Assembly: GCA_030621275.1 (NCBI GenBank)
Contig: JAUXHY010000083.1
Span: forward strand, 1 to 6,207
From: a bacterium
Lineage (GTDB): Bacteria; Fidelibacterota; Marinisomatia; Marinisomatales; JAHJCW01
Length of the DNA: 6,207 bases
Direction of reading: 5' to 3'
This document shows, piece by piece, positions 1 through 5,974 of the stretch (positions are counted from its first letter, which is position 1; each line of letters opens with the position of its first letter). The notes beneath the pieces were generated by a model that was given only the letters and a program-made list of their open reading frames with translations, was not told the origin of the DNA and did no database searches. Both the position numbers and the translations under genes were made by a program.

Positions 1-761
1 ATGCAAAAATTGCTGAACTCTGTATAATATCCGGCAAACATGTCTTTATTGAAAAACCGATAACAAAAACAGTTGCAGAAGCTGACCATTTACTCTCCCT
101 TACAAAAAAAAATGGAACCGTAATTCAGGTTGGACATATTGAACGTCTTAATCCTGCTTTATTAGCGTTAAGGAATTTTGAGTTAAAACCAAAATTTATT
201 GAAGTTCAACGACTTGCCCCATATACGGTTCGCGGTACAGAAGTTCCAGTTGTATTAGACCTTATGATTCATGATATTGATATAATTCTATCATTAGTAA
301 ACAGTCCTGTTAAAAATATACGTGCGAGTGGTGTGTCAATTATGACGGACTCGGTTGACATTGCCAATGCTCGAGTCCGCTTTGAGAATGGTACCGTAGC
401 TAACCTTACCTCAAGCAGGATCGCACAGAATAAAGTGAGAAAACTTAAGTTTTTCCAACGTGATATGTATGTTACAATTGATTTTCTCCAGGGTCTTACT
501 GAAGTATATCGCGCTATAAATTCCGATACTCAAGTTTCTAAGGCATTGGTTACGGCTCCTTTAAACGGTGATGGCGGACAACGTGCTATTGTTTATGAAA
601 AGCCTTCTATTGAAAAAGTAGACGCCCTTCGACTTGAGCTAACCAACTTCATCGAATCAATTCAAGGAAAATCTAAACCCATCGTTGATGGTAAGGCCGG
701 CAGAGATGCTTTGGAAGTAGCTACCAACATTCAAAAAATTATTATCGAAGACATTCACTAA
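1..761 (+). CDS. Gfo/Idh/MocA family NAD(P)-dependent oxidoreductase, 5'-truncated; candidate UDP-GlcNAc 3-dehydrogenase (GnnA-like)
   Basis: The reading frame is open from the first complete codon at position 3 to TAA at 759-761, giving 252 visible residues. The N-terminal Rossmann part with the nucleotide-binding glycine loop lies before the window, probably about 60-70 residues. Visible family marks, counted from codon 3, are GKHVFIEKP (11-19, with the conserved Lys18), VGHIERLNPA (43-52), and DLMIHDID (86-93), which holds the Asp/His pair of the DxxxH active-site motif. The rest is the C-terminal alpha/beta substrate domain. Family members oxidise or reduce sugar carbons, often on UDP-sugars. 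GnnA, which makes the 3-keto form of UDP-GlcNAc for diamino-sugar lipid A, is encoded beside lpxA and lpxB in Acidithiobacillus, and lpxB starts 41 nt downstream here. The family call is firm; the GnnA role is inferred from context. The ATG at 264 is internal and not the true start. Confidence 0.9.
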   Translation, partial: AKIAELCIISGKHVFIEKPITKTVAEADHLLSLTKKNGTVIQVGHIERLNPALLALRNFELKPKFIEVQRLAPYTVRGTEVPVVLDLMIHDIDIILSLVNSPVKNIRASGVSIMTDSVDIANARVRFENGTVANLTSSRIAQNKVRKLKFFQRDMYVTIDFLQGLTEVYRAINSDTQVSKALVTAPLNGDGGQRAIVYEKPSIEKVDALRLELTNFIESIQGKSKPIVDGKAGRDALEVATNIQKIIIEDIH

Positions 762-766
762 AAAAG

Positions 767-808
767 TGACATGTTTTCATCTCTAGAATAGATATATTCG
801 ACATGTCA
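767..808 (+). promoter_or_regulatory. Inverted repeat that could form a hairpin over the lpxB start codon
   Basis: TGACATGT at 767-774 is perfectly complementary to ACATGTCA at 801-808, an 8-bp stem (plus a possible G-U pair at 775/800) enclosing about 26 nt. The right arm contains the lpxB ATG (803-805). In RNA this stem would hide the initiation codon, so it could tune LpxB translation. There is no U-tract after it, so it is not an intrinsic terminator. The arms contain the self-complementary core ACATGT, so the pair is also a direct repeat of GACATGT. An 8-bp match in a short gap can arise by chance; no function is shown. Confidence 0.25.
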
Positions 809-1930
809 GCCAACCGTGCCAACCAGTCCATATTTATCATAGCCGGTGAAGAATCCGGTGACATTCATGGCGCAAAGCTAGTTCATGAAATTAAAAAGTT
901 AAATCCCTCCGCAAAATTTATCGGTCATGGCGGCGATAAAATGAAGGTTGTAGGCGTTGAAATTATTGAACACATTTCTAACCTTTCCCTTGTTGGATTT
1001 ACGGAAGTTGTTAAACACCTGCCATATATTCATAGGGTAATGAAAAATACACTTCGGCAAATAAAAAACACACAGCCGTCTCGCATAATATTAATTGATT
1101 ATCCTGGCTTTAATCTTAATTTGGCAAAAAAAATTCAAAAGTTAAAAATTCCAATTACTTATTTTATTTTACCCCAAGTATGGGCGTGGAAAGAAAGTCG
1201 TGCTTTCAAAATAAAAAAATTTACCAATCAGGCTCTAAGCATCATTCCATTTGAAAAAGAGTGGTACAATGAACGCGGAATAGAAATAGATTTTGTTGGA
1301 CATCCCTTTGTTGATATGGAAAAACTACAGGTTAATAAAGAGAACTTTTTCTCGAAACATTCACTTGAAACAAGCAAACCATTATTAACACTGTTGCCTG
1401 GCAGTCGTCAACAAGAGATATATCGACATTGGCCAATATTTCAAGACGTTATCAACAAATTACATGGCATTTTTCCAAGCTTACAATTTATCATGGGCAA
1501 GGCACCGGATGTAATCATCCCCGACGTTCAAAAATTTGTACATATAGAAAAAGATGATGTTCGTTTGGCAATGGCTTATGGCGACGCAGGGTTTATAGCT
1601 TCCGGTACTGCAACATTAGAGGCTGCTGTACTTGGACTACCGATGGTTGTTTGTTATAAAACATCTGATATTACTTATTGGATTGGAAAGCAATTAGCCA
1701 AAGTGGAATATTTATCATTAATCAACTTAATTGCAAAACGTAAAATTGTACCTGAATTCATCCAGCACAAAATGACACCAGAGACTCTTGTTAAGGCAAT
1801 AATTCCATTGCTCTCCAACACTCTTGAACGCAAGAAAATGATTGACGGATATAAACAGATAACAAAAGAATTAGGAACTCCGGGTGTTTATTTACGTGCT
1901 GCAAAATTAATTGTAGAAAAATCTTTTTAA
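803..1930 (+). CDS. lpxB: Lipid-A-disaccharide synthase (LpxB, glycosyltransferase family 19)
   Basis: LpxB joins UDP-2,3-diacylglucosamine to lipid X (2,3-diacylglucosamine-1-phosphate), releasing UDP and making the beta-1,6 lipid A disaccharide. It is a peripheral enzyme on the cytoplasmic face of the inner membrane. The protein is 375 residues, close to the E. coli length of 382. Visible motifs are IIAGEESGDIHGA (12-24), GHGGDKM (41-47), IDYPGFN (98-104) whose Asp99 aligns with the essential Asp98 of E. coli/Haemophilus LpxB, PQVWAWK (124-130), VGHPF (165-169), LLPGSR (197-202, Arg202 matching the essential Arg201) and ASGTATLEAA (266-275), the usual donor-binding segment. The GGDKM form, with Asp where proteobacteria have Pro, is as I recall seen in Bacteroidota-like proteins. 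The ATG at 803 is the only plausible start before the conserved N-terminus, and it has no Shine-Dalgarno sequence. It lies between the oxidoreductase and the DUF374 gene, 10 nt before the latter. Confidence 0.97.
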   Translation: MSANRANQSIFIIAGEESGDIHGAKLVHEIKKLNPSAKFIGHGGDKMKVVGVEIIEHISNLSLVGFTEVVKHLPYIHRVMKNTLRQIKNTQPSRIILIDYPGFNLNLAKKIQKLKIPITYFILPQVWAWKESRAFKIKKFTNQALSIIPFEKEWYNERGIEIDFVGHPFVDMEKLQVNKENFFSKHSLETSKPLLTLLPGSRQQEIYRHWPIFQDVINKLHGIFPSLQFIMGKAPDVIIPDVQKFVHIEKDDVRLAMAYGDAGFIASGTATLEAAVLGLPMVVCYKTSDITYWIGKQLAKVEYLSLINLIAKRKIVPEFIQHKMTPETLVKAIIPLLSNTLERKKMIDGYKQITKELGTPGVYLRAAKLIVEKSF

Positions 1931-1940
1931 ACTAAAATCG

Positions 1941-2585
1941 ATGACCGGCTTTCTCAATAACATCAAAACAACTATTTTAGCTTTATTAATTAGACTTCTG
2001 TATGGATCTTGTCGTTGGAAAGTCGCGGGGTTTCAGCACGTTGAGGATTTATTAAATAAAAACGGTTCCTTTATCATCGCATATTGGCACGGAAATATGT
2101 TCATTCCATACCTCAGATTAGCCAAATATCATTTTCATATTTTGGCAGGATTTCATCGTGACGCGGATTTGGGTGTTAGTATTGGTGAAAAATTGGGTTG
2201 GAACTTTTTACGTGGATCAAGCTCTCAAAAAGGCAGTGAAGTGTTTCAGCAAATAGTTGAACTTTTGTCAAAACCCAATAATGTTTTTGCAATTACACCC
2301 GACGGCCCAAAAGGTCCTGCTAAGATTCCAAAACCAGGAGCAGTTAGAGCGGCACAAAAAAGCGGAGTTCCGATTATACCTGCGGCGGGTCGTTCGCGTC
2401 ATAGTTGGGGTTTTACAAACTGGGACACTTTTCATGTCACTAAGCCATTTACTCGCATAGAACTAAAATTCGGTGAACCGTTATATTTTTCAATAAATGA
2501 TGATTTTGATATTTGCAATAATAAATTAAAAACCCTCCTTGACAGTTTAGATAACGAAGTTTCTGAAAGTTTAAAAATAACTTAA
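1941..2585 (+). CDS. DUF374 lysophospholipid-acyltransferase-like protein; candidate LpxJ-type lipid A secondary acyltransferase
   Basis: The 214-residue protein has the DUF374 signature: a hydrophobic N-terminal helix (about 8-22), YWHGNMF (48-54), a LRGSSSQKG segment (90-98), AITPDGPKGP (117-126), GAVRAAQKSGVPIIP (133-147), then a SW...W.TF...PF.R block (155-172). This resembles the PlsC-type acyltransferase fold, with WHG in place of the usual HX4D start. Some DUF374 proteins, notably LpxJ of Helicobacter and Campylobacter, add a secondary acyl chain to the lipid A precursor before Kdo is attached. Here the gene sits between lpxB and lpxK, starting 10 nt after lpxB and overlapping lpxK by 1 nt, with no waaA alongside. 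That supports a lipid A role. The family assignment is strong; the substrate is inference, and glycerophospholipid acylation remains possible. The segment FHRDADLG (71-78) replaces the more usual SxSxDG-type stretch of the family. Confidence 0.88.
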   Translation: MTGFLNNIKTTILALLIRLLYGSCRWKVAGFQHVEDLLNKNGSFIIAYWHGNMFIPYLRLAKYHFHILAGFHRDADLGVSIGEKLGWNFLRGSSSQKGSEVFQQIVELLSKPNNVFAITPDGPKGPAKIPKPGAVRAAQKSGVPIIPAAGRSRHSWGFTNWDTFHVTKPFTRIELKFGEPLYFSINDDFDICNNKLKTLLDSLDNEVSESLKIT

Positions 2586-3601
2586 TGAACATAATTTTAA
2601 ATATTATTCTATTTCCACTTTTTTTGATTTATCTATTGATTGTGGCTATAAGAAATTATCTATATGATATAAAACTATTCAAAGCTACAAAGTTATCTTG
2701 CAAGATTATTAGCGTTGGAAATATAACTATCGGCGGTACCGGTAAAACACCTACCGTAATCGCGATTGCTAAATTTCTTCAGCAACAAAATAGAACTGTG
2801 GCTGTTTTAAGCCGTGGCTATGGTAGAAAATCAACTGGAACGCTGTTAGTTACGGACGGTAAAACCAATCTATCAAACTGGAGGAATGTAGGTGACGAAT
2901 CTGCGCTCATGGCAAAACATCTTTCAAATATTCCCATAGTTGTTGATGAAAATCGTATACGTGGTGGAAAATATTTAATAACTAAATTTAATCCTGAAAT
3001 CATTATTTTAGACGATGGATTTCAACATCGTAAAATTCATAGAGATGTTGATATAGTTCTCGTAAATAGCAATGTATCAAAATTTAATAACCGAATATTT
3101 GGATTTGGAAATTTTCGTGAACCGTGGGAATCACTCAAGCGCACACATATAATTTTTCTTACAAAAAGTGGTTTTGTTTCTCCATCTAGCAAACTACTAG
3201 CAAAACTTAATACAATCAATTTGCCTTTATTCAAAACTGACATAAACACATCACCATATTTTTTAGATCATAAAAATAATAAAATAAAAATTGATTATTT
3301 TATTGGAAAAACGGCACTGTTGTTTTCCGGAATTGGAGATCCCGAATCGTTTCAGAAAACTGTTCAAAGTTTCAATATCAGTATTCTTGATTCAATTAAT
3401 TTTAGAGATCACAAAAATTATTCAACATCAAACATCCAAAAAATAAACAACAAATTTATTAAATCGGGTGCTGATATGATCTTAACAACTGAAAAGGATT
3501 TTTTAAAAATAGGTGAAACCGATCTGCCAATTTACACAATCCCTATTACTATGAATATTGAAAAAAATGGTTACGAACAAATACTAAAGCATTTAAAATA
3601 A
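2585..3601 (+). CDS. lpxK: Tetraacyldisaccharide 4'-kinase (LpxK)
   Basis: LpxK uses ATP to phosphorylate the 4' position of the lipid A disaccharide, giving lipid IVA, at the cytoplasmic face of the inner membrane. The 338-residue protein is close to E. coli LpxK (328). An N-terminal membrane helix spans about residues 3-23. The Walker A region is GNITIGGTGKTPT (45-57). Further family motifs are LSRGYGRK (75-82), VGDESALMA (102-110), DDGFQH (143-148), GFGNFREP (173-180, the usual GPLREP position), FSGIGDPESF (247-256), FRDHKNYS (273-280, equivalent to the FxDHxxYT block with its conserved His) and LTTEKDFLKI (300-309). The ATG shares its A with the TAA of the preceding gene (TAATG at 2583-2587) and lacks a Shine-Dalgarno sequence, so translation is probably coupled to the DUF374 gene. 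The tail past residue 310 is short, and no active-site motif is missing. Confidence 0.97.
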   Translation: MNIILNIILFPLFLIYLLIVAIRNYLYDIKLFKATKLSCKIISVGNITIGGTGKTPTVIAIAKFLQQQNRTVAVLSRGYGRKSTGTLLVTDGKTNLSNWRNVGDESALMAKHLSNIPIVVDENRIRGGKYLITKFNPEIIILDDGFQHRKIHRDVDIVLVNSNVSKFNNRIFGFGNFREPWESLKRTHIIFLTKSGFVSPSSKLLAKLNTINLPLFKTDINTSPYFLDHKNNKIKIDYFIGKTALLFSGIGDPESFQKTVQSFNISILDSINFRDHKNYSTSNIQKINNKFIKSGADMILTTEKDFLKIGETDLPIYTIPITMNIEKNGYEQILKHLK

Positions 3602-3661
3602 TATGATATAAAACGTAGCTATATTCCACGTCATCATTTTAACATTAAATATTAAAATATT

Positions 3662-5260
3662 ATGAAATTAAAACAATTTTCATTCCGTAAGCCAATAATA
3701 TCGACAAGTATTATAATTGTCTCACTAATATTAGTTGTTTTCTTGTACAATATTTATTCGCAAAAACGCGATGAATTCAGCACAGTAAAAAATAAACTTA
3801 ATGTCCTTGTCAATGTCCTGAATTATATCAATGAAGATTATTTTGAACCAGTAGAACTTAACAAGCTAATGGATGGCGCCATCAACGGAGTGTTAGATGA
3901 GCTTGATCCCCATTCTGTTTATATTCCAGCTGAGGAACTAAAAGAAATTGACGAACAGTTCAAAGGTGAATTTCAAGGAATTGGAATCGAATTTGATATT
4001 CTTAACGGAAATTTAACAGTAATTGCACCTGTTGCAGACAGTCCTTCAGAACATGTAGGCTTACTTTCCGGTGACCAAATCATCAAAATAGATGGAAAAG
4101 ATGCATTTGGAATAACTAAAGAAGGTGTCTTTAAGGCTTTACGCGGTAAAAAAGGTTCTAAGGTCACAGTCACAATTAGGCGCATTGGAACCACCGAACC
4201 ATTTGATGTAACAATTATCAGAGATAATATTCCTTTATATAGCGTTAGAACCGCCATAATGATTGATGGCCAAACCGGATATATTTGGCTCACTCGCTTT
4301 TCAGCAACTTCGCTATATGAAGTAAAGTCTGCGATGTCCGAATTATCACAGAAAGGAATGCAACGTTTAGTATTGGATTTACGAAATAATAGTGGTGGCT
4401 TGTTAACACAAGCAGCTGAGATATCTAATTTATTCATCGCTAAAAGCGACACCATAGTATATACTCGCGGAAAACGAAAAGAATTAGAACAAGTCTTTAT
4501 GGCTGATCCACGAAAAGGTGATAACGGATTTCCATTGGTTGTTTTAGTTAATCGTGGTTCAGCCAGTGCTAGTGAAATTGTTGCAGGAGCAGTACAGGAT
4601 TTAGATCGCGGAATAATTGTAGGTGAAACAACTTTTGGCAAAGGGCTCGTCCAAATACAAATTTCACTAAGCGATGGATCGGCGATAAGAATTACGATTG
4701 CGCAATATTATACCCCAAGCGGCAGACTTATACAGCGAGAATATGAAAACGGGCATGACTACGAATATTACAGTGATATGTTTATAGAAAATCGCGAAAC
4801 TGTTGTTGATTCGCTAAAGAAACTCAGACCCAAGCATTTTACTAGAAATGGACGTGTTGTTTATGGTGGGGGTGGCATCACTCCCGATGTATTGTCTGCA
4901 TGGAAATCCGAGATTACTACAGAAACGCAATTATTGATTACTGATCCAAACCGACCTCTTTTCAATTGGGCTTCAAAATACGCACAATCTATAAAAACTG
5001 ATTTTACTTCATTTGAAAACTTTAATACATCGTGGGCTTTATCTGACGAATTATATGAAGAATTTTTGTCTTTTCCTCTTTCTGAAAAAATTGAATTTAA
5101 TCGTTCAATTATTGGAAATGATACTAAATACATAAAAACACGTATTAAGGCACAAATTGCTGCAACACTATGGGGACGTGATGAATACTACCAAATAATG
5201 CTCCCAACAGACAATCAGGTTGTAACAGCTATCAATAGTTTTAAAGATATTGTGGAATAA
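3662..5260 (+). CDS. Carboxyl-terminal processing protease, peptidase family S41 (CtpA/Prc type)
   Basis: This is a serine protease that trims or degrades envelope proteins at their C-termini. An uncleaved N-terminal membrane helix (about 11-31, after a basic N-terminus) would anchor it in the inner membrane facing the periplasm. A helical N-terminal region with the usual LDPHSVYIPAEE (81-92) is followed by a PDZ domain (about 103-188, including FQGIGIEF and GLLSGDQIIKIDG). The protease core (about 195-415) has LDLRNNSGG (238-246), GSASASEI (299-306) and FGKGLVQ (325-331). By spacing with E. coli Prc (Ser430, Lys455, Gln459), Ser302, Lys327 and Gln331 are the catalytic set, all present. Residues about 416-532 are a C-terminal extension beyond the core, helix-rich by eye and of unassigned function. 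It starts 60 nt after lpxK in AT-rich DNA without a Shine-Dalgarno sequence; a weak all-A/T inverted repeat (3636-3642/3652-3658) sits just before the ATG. The family is certain, the physiological substrate unknown. Confidence 0.96.
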   Translation: MKLKQFSFRKPIISTSIIIVSLILVVFLYNIYSQKRDEFSTVKNKLNVLVNVLNYINEDYFEPVELNKLMDGAINGVLDELDPHSVYIPAEELKEIDEQFKGEFQGIGIEFDILNGNLTVIAPVADSPSEHVGLLSGDQIIKIDGKDAFGITKEGVFKALRGKKGSKVTVTIRRIGTTEPFDVTIIRDNIPLYSVRTAIMIDGQTGYIWLTRFSATSLYEVKSAMSELSQKGMQRLVLDLRNNSGGLLTQAAEISNLFIAKSDTIVYTRGKRKELEQVFMADPRKGDNGFPLVVLVNRGSASASEIVAGAVQDLDRGIIVGETTFGKGLVQIQISLSDGSAIRITIAQYYTPSGRLIQREYENGHDYEYYSDMFIENRETVVDSLKKLRPKHFTRNGRVVYGGGGITPDVLSAWKSEITTETQLLITDPNRPLFNWASKYAQSIKTDFTSFENFNTSWALSDELYEEFLSFPLSEKIEFNRSIIGNDTKYIKTRIKAQIAATLWGRDEYYQIMLPTDNQVVTAINSFKDIVE

Positions 5261-5334
5261 AAAAAATATTGATTAGATTCATTCATAAAAATTTATTAAT
5301 TTTAACAACTTTTCAGACAATTTCTATTAATACT

Positions 5335-5340
5335 GGAGGA
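5335..5340 (+). promoter_or_regulatory. Strong Shine-Dalgarno sequence for exbB
   Basis: GGAGGA lies 4 nt before the ATG at 5345 and fixes that start. It is the only clear Shine-Dalgarno sequence in front of any gene start visible here; the other five starts have A/T-rich or unremarkable leaders. It ends an 84-nt gap after the protease gene, long enough to hold a promoter. I see TTGATT at 5269-5274, but no convincing -10 box at proper spacing, so I do not call a promoter. Confidence 0.75.
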
Positions 5341-5344
5341 ATAA

Positions 5345-5968
5345 ATGGTTGAATATTTTGTAGACGGCGGGCCATTCATGTGGCCAATTTTAGCTTTGCT
5401 TATCTTTGGGCTTACAATTGCACTTGAAAGATTCTATTCTTTAATGATGTCATCAATTAACTCAAAAAAGTTCTTTGCAGAAGTCAAAGACACACTAAGT
5501 TCTGGTGGTGTTGATAGTGCTATCGAGCTTTGTAACAAAACGCGTGGTCCGGTAGCTGAGGTGTTTCATGCTGGCTTATCACGCAGTCATCGCGGTTTAG
5601 CTGAAGTGGAAAAGGCAATTCAAAATGCAGGAACAGTTGAAATGTCATTCTTGGAAAAGAATATGATTTGGTTAAATCTTGTTGTATCAGTTGCTCCTAT
5701 GCTTGGATTTACCGGTACGGTTGCCGGTATGGTCAAGGCTTTCGACTCTATCGAAGCTGCCAACAATATTTCACCGGCAGTTGTTGCGGGTGGTATCTCT
5801 CAAGCGTTGTTAACACCAGCATTTGGATTAATTGTAGCTATTATAATACAATTATTACAAAATTTCTTTGTTTCAAGAATTGATCGTTTAGTGTTAGATA
5901 TGGAAGAATACTCCATGGAACTAGTTGACCATCTCTATGAAATGGAGAGCGGTAAAAAAGCTAAGTAA
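5345..5968 (+). CDS. exbB: MotA/TolQ/ExbB family proton channel protein (ExbB/TolQ-like)
   Basis: ExbB/TolQ proteins form an inner-membrane pentamer around an ExbD/TolR dimer and turn proton flow into mechanical work passed to TonB or TolA at the outer membrane. The 207-residue protein has three predicted membrane helices (about 12-33, 108-131 and 150-176) with a large cytoplasmic section between the first two, as in the family. The channel motifs are APMLGFTGTVAGMVKAF (117-133) in the second helix and GGISQALLTPAFGL (149-162) in the third. Thr125 and Thr157 fall where E. coli ExbB has its pore-lining threonines (148 and 181). Pro158 replaces the second Thr of the common TT pair. The basic C-terminus ends in GKKAK. 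The exbD-like gene starts 6 nt downstream, so the pair is co-transcribed. ExbB rather than TolQ is chosen by general resemblance; no tonB, tolA, tolB or pal is visible to decide. Confidence 0.9.
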   Translation: MVEYFVDGGPFMWPILALLIFGLTIALERFYSLMMSSINSKKFFAEVKDTLSSGGVDSAIELCNKTRGPVAEVFHAGLSRSHRGLAEVEKAIQNAGTVEMSFLEKNMIWLNLVVSVAPMLGFTGTVAGMVKAFDSIEAANNISPAVVAGGISQALLTPAFGLIVAIIIQLLQNFFVSRIDRLVLDMEEYSMELVDHLYEMESGKKAK

Positions 5969-5974
5969 TACATT

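Noticed and set aside
264..761. A 165-residue ORF starting at ATG 264 taken as a complete gene
   Set aside because: The same frame is open back to position 3 and encodes conserved family motifs (EKP, VGHIERLNPA) upstream of 264, so the ATG is internal to a gene cut by the window edge.
771..791. Six-residue mini-ORF (ATG TTT ... TAG) before lpxB as a possible leader peptide
   Set aside because: It is too short to tell from chance, has no ribosome binding site and no run of regulatory codons.
2257..2460. A 67-codon + strand frame inside the DUF374 gene
   Set aside because: It is out of frame with a clearly conserved protein and has no family resemblance.
2818..3249. Two short antisense open frames inside lpxK (2818-3003 and 3037-3249)
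   Set aside because: Both lie opposite conserved LpxK motifs and have no motif of their own.
2662..3614. 14-bp identical repeat ATATGATATAAAAC at 2662-2675 (inside lpxK) and 3601-3614 (after lpxK)
   Set aside because: The match is almost all A/T in an AT-rich window; one such pair is plausible by chance and only two copies exist.
3636..3658. Inverted repeat ATTTTAA/TTAAAAT just before the protease start codon
   Set aside because: A 7-bp stem of only A/T pairs is weak, and such matches are expected often in AT-rich gaps; there is no terminator U-tract.
3973..4641. Antisense open frame of 222 codons inside the S41 protease gene
   Set aside because: It lies wholly opposite the conserved PDZ and catalytic core, and its translation shows no recognisable motif; it is a shadow of the real coding frame.
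4861..5133. Antisense open frame of 90 codons over the protease C-terminal region
   Set aside because: It overlaps the real gene fully and shows no family features or initiation signal.
5269..5303. TTGATT as a -35 box and AAAATT/AATTTT inverted repeat in the gap before exbB
   Set aside because: No acceptable -10 box lies 16-18 nt after TTGATT, and the 6-bp all-A/T stem is too weak for a terminator; FCB-type promoters need not follow this consensus.
5668..5883. A 71-codon + strand frame inside exbB
   Set aside because: Its Cys/Tyr-rich composition is typical of an out-of-frame reading, and it overlaps conserved ExbB helices.
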